A DNA stretch of 64,000 bases from Ruegeria halocynthiae (GCF_000743705.1 NZ_JQEZ01000002.1:41250-105249), one strand, 5' to 3'. Positions 53,471 through 63,382 are shown, counted from the stretch's first letter. Numbers and translations are program-made. The notes: generated by a model not told the origin, from the letters alone.

Positions 53471-54841
53471 ATGGCAACAGAAATTCTCATGCCCGCGCTC
53501 TCACCCACAATGGAAGAGGGCACTTTGGCCAAATGGCTGGTCAAGGAAGGCGACACCGTATCCTCAGGCGATATCATGGCCGAGATTGAAACCGACAAAG
53601 CCACGATGGAGTTCGAGGCCGTCGATGAAGGCATCGTCGGCAAGATCCTGATCGCCGAAGGCACTGAAGGGGTCAAGGTCAACACGCCCATCGCCGTTCT
53701 GGTCGAGGAAGGCGAAGACGCCTCGGCCCTGCCCGCGGCTGCGCCCGCAGCCGCAGCGGTGGCCGAAGCCGCCCCTGCGGCGGTCGAGGCCCCCGCTCCT
53801 GCCTCTGCCCCCGCAGCGCCGGTGGTCGATCACTCTCCCGACTGGCCCGCAGATGCCGAGATGAAATCCGAAACCGTACGCGAAGCTTTGCGTGACGCCA
53901 TGGCCGAAGAAATGCGCGCGGACGAAGATGTCTACCTGATGGGCGAAGAAGTCGCCGAATATCAGGGCGCTTACAAAATCTCTCAGGGATTGCTGGACGA
54001 GTTCGGCGGCAAGCGCGTGATCGACACACCGATCACCGAACATGGGTTTGCTGGTATCGCCGTGGGTTCCGCCATGGCCGGACTAAAGCCGATTGTCGAG
54101 TTCATGACCTTCAACTTCGCGATGCAGGCGATTGACCAGATCATCAACTCGGCTGCCAAGACGCTCTATATGTCAGGCGGTCAGATGGGTTGTCCGATTG
54201 TGTTCCGTGGTCCCAATGGTGCCGCTGCGCGCGTGGGGGCTCAACACTCTCAGGACTATGCCGCATGGTACATGCAGGTTCCTGGCCTCAAAGTGGTGAT
54301 GCCCTATTCCGCTGCTGACGCCAAAGGTCTGCTGAAATCTGCGATCCGTGACCCCAATCCGGTTGTGTTTCTGGAAAACGAAATCCTCTACGGTCGCTCG
54401 TTCGACATGCCGCAGGTGGATGATCTGACCATCCCGCTGGGCAAGGCGCGTATCTGGCGTGAAGGTTCGGATGTGACCATCGTCAGCTTTGGCATCGGCA
54501 TGCAATTCGCGCTGGAAGCCGCCGACAAACTGGCCGAGGACGGCATCAACGCCGAGGTGATCGACCTGCGCACCATCCGCCCGATGGACACCGGTGCCAT
54601 CATCAATTCGGTGATGAAAACCAACCGTCTGGTGACCGTCGAAGAAGGTTGGCCGCAAGGCTCGGTCGGTAGCTACATCTCGTCCGTGGTGATGCAAGAG
54701 GCGTTCGACTACCTTGATGCGCCTGTCATCACCCTGACAGGCAAGGATGTTCCGATGCCCTACGCCGCAAACCTGGAAAAACTGGCGCTTGTGACCACCG
54801 ATGAGGTGATCGCAGCCGTCAAACAAGTGACCTACCGGTAA
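53471..54841 (+). CDS. pdhB: Pyruvate dehydrogenase E1 beta subunit with N-terminal lipoyl domain (456 aa)
   Basis: Residues 1-80 are a lipoyl domain with the lipoyl-lysine in [15 protein letters not shown]. An alanine-proline linker (about 85-125) leads to the E1 beta TPP domain (about 130-456: [74 protein letters not shown]). A lipoyl domain on E1 beta is a known alphaproteobacterial variation. Its first 82 residues differ from those of PdhC at only 7 positions, pointing to domain duplication or gene conversion. It lies between pdhA and pdhC with gaps of 15 and 14 bases. Confidence 0.96.
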   Translation: MATEILMPALSPTMEEGTLAKWLVKEGDTVSSGDIMAEIETDKATMEFEAVDEGIVGKILIAEGTEGVKVNTPIAVLVEEGEDASALPAAAPAAAAVAEAAPAAVEAPAPASAPAAPVVDHSPDWPADAEMKSETVREALRDAMAEEMRADEDVYLMGEEVAEYQGAYKISQGLLDEFGGKRVIDTPITEHGFAGIAVGSAMAGLKPIVEFMTFNFAMQAIDQIINSAAKTLYMSGGQMGCPIVFRGPNGAAARVGAQHSQDYAAWYMQVPGLKVVMPYSAADAKGLLKSAIRDPNPVVFLENEILYGRSFDMPQVDDLTIPLGKARIWREGSDVTIVSFGIGMQFALEAADKLAEDGINAEVIDLRTIRPMDTGAIINSVMKTNRLVTVEEGWPQGSVGSYISSVVMQEAFDYLDAPVITLTGKDVPMPYAANLEKLALVTTDEVIAAVKQVTYR

Positions 54842-54855
54842 GGAGCGACAAACAG

Positions 54856-56154
54856 ATGCCCACCGAAATTCTGATGCCCGCCCTTTCACCGACGATGGAG
54901 GAAGGCACGCTTGCCAAATGGCTGGTCAAAGAAGGCGACACCGTCTCCTCTGGTGACCTACTGGCCGAGATTGAAACCGACAAGGCCACGATGGAGTTCG
55001 AGGCCGTTGACGAAGGCACCATCGGTAAGATCCTGATCGCTGAGGGCACCGAAGGGGTCAAGGTCAACACTGCCATCGCGGTTCTGTTGGAAGAAGGCGA
55101 AAGCGCCGATGATATCTCGGCCACGCCTGCCAAGACACCCGAGGCGGCACCAGCCGCCGCGGGCAACGAGGCTGCCGCGCCAGCGGCACCCGAGGCGCCC
55201 GCCCCTGCCCCGGCAGCACCGGCCAAGGCAGATGGCGGTCGTATCTTTGCCTCGCCCCTTGCCCGCCGGATCGCGTCGCAAAAGGGTTTGGACCTGACGC
55301 AGATCAGTGGCTCTGGCCCGCATGGTCGTATCGTCAAAGCCGATGTCGAAGGTGCAACGGCGATCGCTCCGGCGGCAGCCCCTGCACCCGCTGCTGCGGC
55401 CCAAGCGGCGGCGGCTCCGGCTGGCCCATCTGCCGACGCTGTCGCGCGGATGTACGAAGGGCGCGAGTATGAGGAAATCAAACTCGACGGGATGCGCAAA
55501 ATTATCGCCGCCCGCCTTACCGAAGCCAAACAGACCATCCCGCATTTCTACCTGCGTCGGGACATCAAGCTGGACGCGCTGCTGAAGTTCCGCAGCCAGT
55601 TGAACAAACAGCTTGAAGCGCGCGGTATAAAGCTGAGCGTGAATGACTTTATCATCAAGGCGGTCGCCAACGCGCTGCAACAGGTGCCCGAATGTAACGC
55701 CGTCTGGGCGGGCGACCGGGTGCTGCAACTGAAACCTTCAGATGTGGCTGTGGCTGTGGCTATCGAAGGCGGTTTATTCACCCCTGTCCTTCAGGACGCC
55801 GACACCAAATCGCTGTCGGCCCTGTCGACCGAGATGAAAGACCTGGCAGGCCGTGCCCGTGAGCGCAAACTGGCCCCGCATGAATATCAGGGCGGTACGT
55901 TTGCGGTTTCCAACCTTGGCATGTTTGGCATCGACAATTTCGACGCCATCGTGAACCCGCCCCATGCAGGTATCCTGGCCGTTGGCACAGGTGCCAAGAA
56001 ACCCGTTGTTGGGGATGATGGCGAACTGACTGTAGCAACGGTGATGTCGGTGACAATGTCTGTCGATCACCGCGTCATTGATGGCGCACTTGGGGCGCAA
56101 TTGCTGCAAGCCATTGTCGAAAACCTGGAAAACCCGATGGTCATGCTGGCCTGA
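54856..56154 (+). CDS. pdhC: Pyruvate dehydrogenase E2, dihydrolipoyl acetyltransferase (432 aa)
   Basis: The E2 core transfers the acetyl group to CoA. In order: lipoyl domain (residues 1-80, lysine in ETDKATMEF), Ala/Pro linker, peripheral-subunit-binding domain (about 130-170, [23 protein letters not shown]), second linker, and the catalytic domain (about 205-432) with [21 protein letters not shown] and the active-site motif [14 protein letters not shown]. It is the last gene of pdhABC. The E3 subunit gene lpdA lies elsewhere (34797-36191). Confidence 0.96.
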   Translation: MPTEILMPALSPTMEEGTLAKWLVKEGDTVSSGDLLAEIETDKATMEFEAVDEGTIGKILIAEGTEGVKVNTAIAVLLEEGESADDISATPAKTPEAAPAAAGNEAAAPAAPEAPAPAPAAPAKADGGRIFASPLARRIASQKGLDLTQISGSGPHGRIVKADVEGATAIAPAAAPAPAAAAQAAAAPAGPSADAVARMYEGREYEEIKLDGMRKIIAARLTEAKQTIPHFYLRRDIKLDALLKFRSQLNKQLEARGIKLSVNDFIIKAVANALQQVPECNAVWAGDRVLQLKPSDVAVAVAIEGGLFTPVLQDADTKSLSALSTEMKDLAGRARERKLAPHEYQGGTFAVSNLGMFGIDNFDAIVNPPHAGILAVGTGAKKPVVGDDGELTVATVMSVTMSVDHRVIDGALGAQLLQAIVENLENPMVMLA

Positions 56155-56171
56155 GGAACGACAAACCAACG

Positions 56172-56196
56172 GCCCTGCTGTGTCAATCAGCGGGGC
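56172..56196 (+). terminator. Possible hairpin after pdhC
   Basis: GCCCTGCTG pairs with CAGCGGGGC (one G-U) across a 7-base loop, 17 bases after the stop. It is not followed by a T-run, so the assignment is tentative. Confidence 0.4.
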
Positions 56197-56308
56197 TGAT
56201 TGGCGCCCTGACATGTTGTGAGCAGACGTGATCGCCGATGCGGTTGCCCGATCCGCCCATGCACACCAGATTTATTTGCACACGGTTTCCTTTCGCAGAA
56301 GGTGTGCA

Positions 56309-56551
56309 ATGACCCTTTCAGATTTAGCCAAAGCCCTGATGTTGCTTTCACTGTTGGCAATCGCGGCCCCTACGGCTGCTGTCGCAAAACCCAACAGCTA
56401 TCCGGGCGAGAACTCTAAGTTCAAAACAACCGACCCGGTGGAAATCGCCAAGCAAAAGGCGGAACGTGCAAAACGTATTGAGCTGAGAAAAGAGCGGCGC
56501 AAGCAGAGACGGCTCGAGCGGTTGAAGAGAAAAAACAACCGCTCGAATTAA
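56309..56551 (+). CDS. Small secreted basic protein (80 aa)
   Basis: I do not recognise this small protein. It has a signal peptide (MTLSDLAKALMLLSLLAIAAPTAAVA, cleavage near residue 26) and a mature part of about 54 residues that ends in a strongly basic helix (KAERAKRIELRKERRKQRRL, then ERLKRKNNR). Such a tail could bind nucleic acid, lipopolysaccharide or peptidoglycan. ATG 56309 has AGAAGG upstream and makes the signal N-terminal; the longer frame from 56228 is rejected. It lies between pdhC and the convergent cysE. Confidence 0.65.
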   Translation: MTLSDLAKALMLLSLLAIAAPTAAVAKPNSYPGENSKFKTTDPVEIAKQKAERAKRIELRKERRKQRRLERLKRKNNRSN

Positions 56552-56569
56552 AATCGGACTTGGCAGAAT

Positions 56570-57379
56570 TTACTGGTTTTTACCCAGCATGTGATCCATC
56601 GAGATCGACGGCTGATCACAACCGGCCTCACCCACGATCTTGGCGGGAATACCAGCTACGGTTTTGCAGGCCGGAACTTCCTGCAACACCACGGACCCTG
56701 CCGCGATGCGGCTGCAATGGCCCACTTCGATATTGCCCAGAACCTTGGCCCCGGCTCCGATCAGAACACCGTCACCGATCGTTGGATGGCGCTGTTCTTC
56801 TTCTTTTCCGGTCCCCCCAAGGGTCACGGAATGCAGCATCGACACATTATCGCCCACCACAGCGGTTTCGCCGATAACGATGGAATGCGCGTGGTCGATC
56901 ATGATGCCTTTGCCGATTTTCGCGGCCGGGTGAATGTCGATCCCGAAAATCTCGGACGAGCGCATCTGGAAGAAATACGCCAGATCGTACCGCCCCTTAC
57001 GCCACAGCCAATGGGCAACGCGGTAAGCCTGCATGGCTTGGTACCCTTTGAAGTACAGGATCGGCTGCAACAGGCGATGGCAGGCCGGATCACGTTCGTA
57101 AACGGCCATCAGGTCGGCGCGCGCGGCCTCAAGCAAAGTGGGATCGTTGGCATAAGCCTCGTCCACGATTTCGCGCAGAACCATCATCGACATCTCGTTC
57201 GAGCATAGTTTGGCCGACACCCGATACGACAACGCCCGTTCCAGGCTGCGGTGGTGCAGGATACAGGCGTGGACCAGCCCACCCATCAACGGCTCATTCT
57301 CGACCGCAGCCTGAGCTTCGGTCGCGATACGATTCCAAACCGGGTCGACGGGGGTCACGTGACTGCGCTTTTCCAACAT
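56570..57379 (-). CDS. cysE: Serine O-acetyltransferase (269 aa)
   Basis: CysE makes O-acetylserine from serine and acetyl-CoA, the first step of cysteine synthesis. The N-terminal helical domain (DPVWNRIATEAQAAVENEPLMGGLVHACILHHRSLERAL) precedes a left-handed beta-helix of hexapeptide repeats: FGIDIHPAAKIGKGIMIDHAHSIVIGETAVVGDNV, LHSVTLGGTGKEEEQRHP, VLIGAGAKVLGNIEVGHCSRIAAGSVVLQEVP. The catalytic H and D of the DIHPAA and MIDHAH regions are intact. It is divergent from the DksA-like gene. Confidence 0.95.
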   Translation of the reverse strand: MLEKRSHVTPVDPVWNRIATEAQAAVENEPLMGGLVHACILHHRSLERALSYRVSAKLCSNEMSMMVLREIVDEAYANDPTLLEAARADLMAVYERDPACHRLLQPILYFKGYQAMQAYRVAHWLWRKGRYDLAYFFQMRSSEIFGIDIHPAAKIGKGIMIDHAHSIVIGETAVVGDNVSMLHSVTLGGTGKEEEQRHPTIGDGVLIGAGAKVLGNIEVGHCSRIAAGSVVLQEVPACKTVAGIPAKIVGEAGCDQPSISMDHMLGKNQ

Positions 57380-57464
57380 GGCTTTTGATCCTTTGCTGCG
57401 CCTAGAATGCCATTTAGTTGTAAAATTACCAAACGCAAACCCGTGATCCGCAGGGTAACAAAAA

Positions 57465-57803
57465 ATGAACGAAAAGAAGTTGAATGAATTCGCCGCTCGG
57501 ATAAGGGCAAGAATGGCTGAGCTTGCGGATTTATCAGCCTCTGGAAAAGACGCGCAGGCCGTTGTTGAACTGGATCAACAGGCGGTTGGGCGGCTCAGTA
57601 GAATGGATGCTTTGCAAAATCAGGCCATGGCCAAGGCACAGCAAGCCAATCGCGATTTGGAAACACGAAGACTTGAGGCTGCCCTGATCCGGGTGAAAGA
57701 AGAAGAATTCGGATATTGCGAGGATTGCGGCGAGGAGATTCCCGTCAAACGCCTGAACCTGGACCCTGCCGCCAGCAAATGCGTCAGCTGCGCGTCTGGG
57801 TAA
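57465..57803 (+). CDS. DksA/TraR C4-type zinc-finger protein (112 aa)
   Basis: A short DksA-like protein with an N-terminal coiled coil (residues about 1-75, EFAARIRARMAELADLSASG, RRLEAALIRVKEEEFG) and a C4 zinc finger: C85-x2-C88 (YCEDCGEEIPVKRL) and C106-x2-C109 (SKCVSCA). DksA-type proteins enter the secondary channel of RNA polymerase and adjust transcription with ppGpp; the short form may act likewise or be TraR-like. Its 3' end overlaps by 20 bases the end of the gene trailing the GTA cluster on the opposite strand. Confidence 0.87.
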   Translation: MNEKKLNEFAARIRARMAELADLSASGKDAQAVVELDQQAVGRLSRMDALQNQAMAKAQQANRDLETRRLEAALIRVKEEEFGYCEDCGEEIPVKRLNLDPAASKCVSCASG

Positions 57804-58080
57804 GGTGGAAACGGATCAGGTGGCGAAGAACCAGCTCGAAACATTGGCAATATTGCAGGTTGTCAAAGCCGGGTTCATCCGCCAGCCGCCTGTTGCGCGC
57901 GGCGGCCATCAAAGATCCGTTGCCCCAAAAGGGATGCATCCGACCCGTCTGACCGACGTAATCGTCGGCCAGTTCAGCTTCGCGGATCATCCTTGCGCAA
58001 AGGCGATCACGGTCTGCCAGCGGCGCGGTCAACAAGACCCGCGCCGCGGCGCTGACATCTCCGTGCAAAACGGGACGCAT
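57784..58080 (-). CDS. Small protein trailing the GTA cluster (98 aa)
   Basis: The 98-residue frame starts at ATG 58080, 8 bases behind the GTA megatron stop, and is almost surely cotranscribed with the tail genes. It reads like a genuine conserved soluble protein (SAAARVLLTAPLADRDRLCARMIREAELADDY, GRMHPFWGNGSLMAAARN, FDNLQYCQCFELVLRHLI). From memory a protein of this kind (DUF7742 type) follows the GTA genes in many Rhodobacterales; its role is unknown. Its end overlaps the DksA-like gene by 20 bases. Confidence 0.7.
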   Translation of the reverse strand: MRPVLHGDVSAAARVLLTAPLADRDRLCARMIREAELADDYVGQTGRMHPFWGNGSLMAAARNRRLADEPGFDNLQYCQCFELVLRHLIRFHLTQTRS

Positions 58081-58088
58081 GTAACCGC

Positions 58089-61000
58089 CTATCCTACTGT
58101 CAGCCGGGCGAACAAGCCTGGCCCATAACTGCCCGAGACCTGCGCAACCTGCACCTCGTAGGGGCCACTGACCCCATCCGACAGCTTCATCGCTGTCGGG
58201 TAGGTCCAGGATGGTTCTGTAACGACAACCTCGCGCACCGGCCCGCTGTTGGACCGTATCTGGACAAGATAGGATTCGCTTTCCTCGCCAAGCGGTACGT
58301 CCAGGCCTGACCAGTCGTCGCCGTCCAACCGGGTACGGCGAACCCACGAAAGCGTGTCGCCTGTTGTCGAAGCAACGGCCCTGAGGTGCACCGGCGCGTA
58401 AGGTCGCAAACCATTCCCGTCAAACGCTTGGACAAGATGAACAAAGGATGGGTCGTCATACCCGCGTGCCGCAGGACCGATGCGGTAATGTTTGGCCACG
58501 CGCCGTTCGGACCGTAACAGGCCAGTCTGAAAGACCCGTTGATCCAGCAAGACAAACATCGACCCTTCGGGCCAGACATCGGGCATATTGGCATCCGTAC
58601 CCAATTGGCCACGCAGCCTGCTGGACAGAGCGTAGATACCCGGCTCTTGCAGGTTCGCATCCGCGAATTGGAACATTTCCCAGGTGCCCGGCGTCCCATC
58701 CCCGATTGCGGCCAGATTGGCCCCGTTCAGCAATGCCTGTCGCGGGCGCGATTCAAGCAGGCCATCAACCAGGTTGACCCGCAAAGCCCCCCCTTCGTCC
58801 CAGACGCCGGCGCCAGCACGGAACAGCGGTGTTTCCGTAAACCCGATGACTGCCTGACCCGAGACCACCTCTTGCAGCGCATAATCCTCATCACTTGCCG
58901 AGGAATATACCGCGACACTTCCGGGCCACGGGTTTGCCGACACCGCAAGATAAGGCGCGTGCGGTCGTTCGGAACCGGTGATCAATGGCAGATCAAGGAA
59001 CACTGGCAAAGCAGGCACTGGCGCGATGAAGGGCTTCGCGGTCACCCCGTCATCCGGCAGGTCGGATGGCACGTATACGCCAGACTCGATCCGAACCGCA
59101 TCCACAAGCTGCAATTCCGCCTGTTCCAGCCGGTCAATGCGATAGCGCGCGCCAGTGCGATCTTCGGTCAGACGCACGACATCGCCCGCACCTACGTTCA
59201 GCAGTGATGGAGGCAAAGCGAAGCGCACGGTTTCGCGTGATACCCTTGCCTCACTTAGCCAACGTTCGGCGGTTTGGCGGCCTTCTGCGCGCGTCATCGA
59301 CAGGGGCATCTCGTTTAACGACACCGCATGGGTGCGCGCGTCAGGCAGAACGGCCTCTTCTGATACGATATCGTGATCCGAGTCCGACTGTACGAAACGC
59401 AGGCGCACGCGGCCCGTCAACTCAGCCTCAGCTTCTCGGCGATGTTCAATGTCGCCTTCGATGTCGGAACTCATCGCAAGATGATCGGCTTTAAGGTCAA
59501 TCACCCCATGACCATCGCGCATTCGAAACTGCAATACGCCATCCCGCTCGATGGCATCGAAGCCATAGCGCAGCATCAGCGGTTGCAAAGCTGCACGCCC
59601 GCTGGATACATCTTCGACAATGTACCCCCGAACCACGCCATAAAGGCGGGATACGTCGATATCCGTCACCCCGGCCCCATGGCAGATTTCGGTGACAACA
59701 GACGCCAGAGTTCGCGCCCCTGACCGCCCGTTCAGCCAATGACCCCGCGCATAGTTTGCCCCATCGCTCCACTGGCTGCGCAGGTTTGGAAAGGTCGGAA
59801 ATGGGCGCGCGTCCCAGGCCCAGACATAGGCATGTGCCATATCCACCATCGGTTCGCCGTAGACATTCGAAACCGGATTGATTTCAGGGTCGGACCAATA
59901 CCCCAATGTCGCCTTGAGGTACTGAACCTGAATAAAGTCATCGCGCAGACCATTGGAATAACGCGGCAAACTGGATTCCGAGGATTTGGGATCAAGGAAT
60001 TTATTCGGCTGATTGGTGCCCTTGTCGATCGCAGCACAACCCAGCTCTGTGAACCAGATCGGCTTTGATCCAGGCACCCAACCCGTTGGATTCGCTTGCC
60101 GGATGCCGCCGATGCGTTCGTGATGCGGCTGCGACCACCAATTGCGCAAATCCTTGTAACGCCAGACCCACGGCTCATTGTGCTCGGTGTCTTCGATAGG
60201 TGTCCGTATCTGGGCTTCGGCCTCTTCGGGTGAGGCATAGTACCAGTCATACCCTTCACCGCCTTCGATGTTGCTTCGAAGATAGTCGAGGTCATAGATC
60301 GCGTCAGCCCCCGCCCGCGCGTCCAGATGGTCGGCACCATCACGCCAATCGGACAGAGGCATGTAATTGTCGATACCGACAAAGTCGATGTTGTCGTCTG
60401 CCCAAAGCGGATCGAGGTGGAAAAAGCGATCCCCCGTTCCGTCATTGGGCTGATAGCCGAAGTATTCGCTCCAGTCCGCCGCATAGCCGATCTTTGTGCC
60501 CGGCCCCAAAATCTTGCGAACCTCGGCTGCAAGCAGACGCAGTTGGGCCACTGCCGGAAATCCGGACAAGCCCCGGATCTGGGTCAACCCTCTCATCTCG
60601 GACGCGATGCAGAACGACTCGACCCCACCGGCAGCTTTGCACAGGGCGGCATAGTGCAGAATAAACCTGCGCAACCCCCACTCCTGCGGGCCGTGGTAAG
60701 ATACAGCCCCGTTACCGATAGCAAAATCACTTGCCCGCGCGCGACCAAAGAACGAGGCGACATGCGCATCTGCCGTTGCGGTTTGGTCGGGTGATCCCAC
60801 CCGCCCCGGCGCGGCGTCCAGGGTGATCCGCCCGCGCCAAGGCAGGTGTGGCTGGTCGTGCGCGTCAGACCATGGATCAGGCAGGCCATTCCCGCGCAAT
60901 TGGTCCATCAGGATGAACGGATAGAACATCACGCGTTTACCGGTCTGTTTCAGATGCCGGATTGCCTGCACGACAGAATCGTCCGCCGGCGTCGCACCAT

Positions 61001-62051
61001 AGACCGGTTGATCTGCATCGTGGCGAACAACCTGTGCTGTCTGGCGCTGTTGCCCCGCAACGCGCCAGGGCATGTTGTGACCTTCAATGTGCTTGTGCAA
61101 TACCTTTGGCTGGATTTGGCAGTGCCCACATCGCAGGTCATTACCGAACCAGGACACGACCAACGAGGCCGCGTCACATGCCGGTAATTCTGCACGCAGC
61201 GCCTGCGTCGAGGTCACGAGATCAGGCCGACCGGATGCGGAATTGACGTTCGCGGCCCAATTCTGACCGTGGCCTTTGGTATAGTTTACCTGGGTACTGG
61301 CCAGCGCGTATTCGCCCGTACCCGGCATCAGCGCAACGCCCCGAATGGTTCTGGACAAGGCGTTCGCCCGGTCCGGCATCCCGATTTGTTCCTGACGCAC
61401 GACTTCGAATGAAAACTGCGGAACCCTGTTTCCGAACGTGCCCAGCTGCAGGTTTTCAATCACCACATAGGCCGTGCCGCGATAGGCCGGGACATTGCCC
61501 GCCCCTTCGATGGCTTCGATCAAGGGATCAGGAAGCTGGTTGTCGGACCCGTGATAGACACGCATATTTAACCCGGCGCGGTCCAGCTCCTCACCGTCGG
61601 CCCACACGCGCGAAACATCCGCAATCTGCCCCGCGCCCACGGCGATGGCCAAAGAGATCGAATAGCTGTAACTGTGCGTTGTCGTAGTGACTTCCGGCGG
61701 TTTGGGAGAGCCCTTGCCCCCACCACTGGACTGTGTCGTCGTGCTTGTGCTTTGGGTTTCCAGAAAGTCCGAGGCCCAGATAACCTGCCCCCCAAGCCGC
61801 ATTCGGCCAAAGATCGTGGCAACCGGGGCACCCTCTCCGGATTCAGTCAGACGAAACCGGTCCAAACGACCTGTTTCGACAACTTCGCTACCACCGCCCA
61901 TGACCGATTGGCTCATCAGCCGCTGGTCGATAATCCGCCCCAAGGTCGCGCCAACCGCGCGACCGATGACCGCCGTCGAAAGGCCCGCCACAGTTCCGCC
62001 GACGGCCCCACCAAGCGCTGCCCCGGCCGCGGAAAGTACAATTGTAGCCAT
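58089..62051 (-). CDS. GTA baseplate megatron protein, g15 (1320 aa)
   Basis: The largest GTA tail protein, at the tip of the particle, involved in contact with the recipient envelope. A glycine/alanine-rich N-terminus (ALGGAVGGTVAGLSTAVIGRA) is followed by tail-protein sequence, then a TIM-barrel (GTA_TIM, residues about 430-740: GPQEWGLRRFILHYAALCKAAGGVESFCIASEMRGL, IDFVGIDNYMPLSDWRDG), a phage-tail_3 type domain (about 790-960) and a C-terminal receptor-binding-like region. It corresponds to R. capsulatus rcc01698. No frameshift or stop is visible, so the gene seems functional. It abuts g14 with no gap. Confidence 0.93.
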   Translation of the reverse strand: MATIVLSAAGAALGGAVGGTVAGLSTAVIGRAVGATLGRIIDQRLMSQSVMGGGSEVVETGRLDRFRLTESGEGAPVATIFGRMRLGGQVIWASDFLETQSTSTTTQSSGGGKGSPKPPEVTTTTHSYSYSISLAIAVGAGQIADVSRVWADGEELDRAGLNMRVYHGSDNQLPDPLIEAIEGAGNVPAYRGTAYVVIENLQLGTFGNRVPQFSFEVVRQEQIGMPDRANALSRTIRGVALMPGTGEYALASTQVNYTKGHGQNWAANVNSASGRPDLVTSTQALRAELPACDAASLVVSWFGNDLRCGHCQIQPKVLHKHIEGHNMPWRVAGQQRQTAQVVRHDADQPVYGATPADDSVVQAIRHLKQTGKRVMFYPFILMDQLRGNGLPDPWSDAHDQPHLPWRGRITLDAAPGRVGSPDQTATADAHVASFFGRARASDFAIGNGAVSYHGPQEWGLRRFILHYAALCKAAGGVESFCIASEMRGLTQIRGLSGFPAVAQLRLLAAEVRKILGPGTKIGYAADWSEYFGYQPNDGTGDRFFHLDPLWADDNIDFVGIDNYMPLSDWRDGADHLDARAGADAIYDLDYLRSNIEGGEGYDWYYASPEEAEAQIRTPIEDTEHNEPWVWRYKDLRNWWSQPHHERIGGIRQANPTGWVPGSKPIWFTELGCAAIDKGTNQPNKFLDPKSSESSLPRYSNGLRDDFIQVQYLKATLGYWSDPEINPVSNVYGEPMVDMAHAYVWAWDARPFPTFPNLRSQWSDGANYARGHWLNGRSGARTLASVVTEICHGAGVTDIDVSRLYGVVRGYIVEDVSSGRAALQPLMLRYGFDAIERDGVLQFRMRDGHGVIDLKADHLAMSSDIEGDIEHRREAEAELTGRVRLRFVQSDSDHDIVSEEAVLPDARTHAVSLNEMPLSMTRAEGRQTAERWLSEARVSRETVRFALPPSLLNVGAGDVVRLTEDRTGARYRIDRLEQAELQLVDAVRIESGVYVPSDLPDDGVTAKPFIAPVPALPVFLDLPLITGSERPHAPYLAVSANPWPGSVAVYSSASDEDYALQEVVSGQAVIGFTETPLFRAGAGVWDEGGALRVNLVDGLLESRPRQALLNGANLAAIGDGTPGTWEMFQFADANLQEPGIYALSSRLRGQLGTDANMPDVWPEGSMFVLLDQRVFQTGLLRSERRVAKHYRIGPAARGYDDPSFVHLVQAFDGNGLRPYAPVHLRAVASTTGDTLSWVRRTRLDGDDWSGLDVPLGEESESYLVQIRSNSGPVREVVVTEPSWTYPTAMKLSDGVSGPYEVQVAQVSGSYGPGLFARLTVG

Positions 62052-62498
62052 TCACTTATCCTCCAGCGGAAACTCAAAACAGGCGACAACCCGGCGACGC
62101 CAGGGTTCGCTCAGCGTGTTTTCGACAACGCCATGCCCGGAATAGGCATGAATGAATCGCGGCACGGCCCCAACTTGGCTGATGATCCCCACATGTTTGG
62201 CGACACGCCCATCCAGCATTCGAAAAAGTAGGACATCACCGATGGCAAAGGCATCGGGGCTCTTATCGATCAGGTGACGGTGCGCGGCGGCCCACATGCG
62301 TTCTTCACCCTGTGGTTCAGACCAATCCATGCTGTAGGTTGGAACGGCCTCGGGCTCGGCCCCGACCAACTCGCGCCAAACACCGCGCAACAAGCCCAGG
62401 CAATCTGCGCCGGCGCCCTTGACCGAAGCCTGATGCACATAAGGGGTTCCCAACCAGGTCCGCGCCTCTTTCACTATGTCGTGTCGGTGCACGCTCAT
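62052..62498 (-). CDS. GTA NlpC/P60 cell-wall peptidase, g14 (148 aa)
   Basis: A papain-like cell-wall peptidase of the particle baseplate, used to pass peptidoglycan during DNA delivery. The catalytic cysteine is C33 in GAGADCLGLLRGVWRELVG, and the histidine H102 lies in RVAKHVGIISQ. The family length is normal. It equals R. capsulatus rcc01697. The start overlaps the g13 stop (ATGA), and g15 starts directly after its own stop. Confidence 0.93.
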   Translation of the reverse strand: MSVHRHDIVKEARTWLGTPYVHQASVKGAGADCLGLLRGVWRELVGAEPEAVPTYSMDWSEPQGEERMWAAAHRHLIDKSPDAFAIGDVLLFRMLDGRVAKHVGIISQVGAVPRFIHAYSGHGVVENTLSEPWRRRVVACFEFPLEDK

Positions 62499-63382
62499 CT
62501 TCTGCTGCCCCCATTATTCGGATTGCTTTTCTTTGGAACGGCCATCACCCAATCTTCGTTCGGAAGGTCAGGAAACCCCTGAAAGTTTATGAGATTATTG
62601 AATTTCTTCCGGCAGACACCCATGCTTTTGTCACATCCCGCAGTCAGCCGAACCCGATCGCCAACGGCTAGCCCGCCATCAATTCCAGACCACAGGGTAA
62701 TGCGCCGCCCACCGTTGACGCGCTCATCTTGCTTGATGGATGCCCACAACCCGACTGCCGTGCCCGTCACGACATCCATCCGACCGCGTTCGAACCACGC
62801 GCTGTCATGGGCCTGGGCACCGCGCAGTTGCACAATGCCGCCATCGGCCAGACTTGCGACCTCGGCTTCCACCCAATACCCCGGCGCATTCAGGTTGAAC
62901 TTGCAACTGCCGTCCCCGAGCACTGCGGTACAAGGTTTTTGATAGATCCTGCCCAGAGGCCGGTTCAACAAATCCGTCAGGCCCCGCAATTCGGCATGGA
63001 ATGCGCCGCCCGCCCGGCGAAGCTCACCAATCGAGCCCCGGAATTGCAGCTTGCGCTGCGCTGTATCCTTCCAGTTGACCAGCCAGGCACGCACCTCGGC
63101 ACCGTCAAACCGCCCCGCCTCGATATCCTCTTCTTTCACGGCAGCGTCGGACAAGCCGCCCATCGCCTCAGAGTTGTCGATGGACAGCCCCGTCGCCTGC
63201 TCTATCGCCGTTGCGGTCAGGCCAGTGCTGGCTTTGAACGTCAGCCCGTCAAAGCCAAGCTCCATGTCGTGGTCGGTGAAGCCGTACGTTTGCCCGTCCT
63301 GGCGTTTGATCAACCAACAACGGCATGTCGTGGTCAGGCCGCTCTGCAAGTGGGACTGGAGCCCTTGGGTATCGCCACTCAT
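62495..63382 (-). CDS. GTA tail hub protein, DUF2163, g13 (295 aa)
   Basis: A structural hub of the GTA tail tip (R. capsulatus rcc01696). It has DUF2163 (residues about 1-165: CRCWLIKRQDGQTYGFTDHD, LSDAAVKEEDIEAGRFDGAEVRAWLVNW, LLNRPLGRIYQKPC) and the C-terminal BR0599-type domain (about 195-280, LTAGCDKSMGVCRKKFNN, FQGFPDLPNEDWVM). The four cysteines C151, C160, C250 and C257 are placed like the iron-sulfur ligands of lambda gpL-type hub proteins; that a cluster is bound is an inference. It overlaps g12 by one base and g14 by four. Confidence 0.92.
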   Translation of the reverse strand: MSGDTQGLQSHLQSGLTTTCRCWLIKRQDGQTYGFTDHDMELGFDGLTFKASTGLTATAIEQATGLSIDNSEAMGGLSDAAVKEEDIEAGRFDGAEVRAWLVNWKDTAQRKLQFRGSIGELRRAGGAFHAELRGLTDLLNRPLGRIYQKPCTAVLGDGSCKFNLNAPGYWVEAEVASLADGGIVQLRGAQAHDSAWFERGRMDVVTGTAVGLWASIKQDERVNGGRRITLWSGIDGGLAVGDRVRLTAGCDKSMGVCRKKFNNLINFQGFPDLPNEDWVMAVPKKSNPNNGGSRR

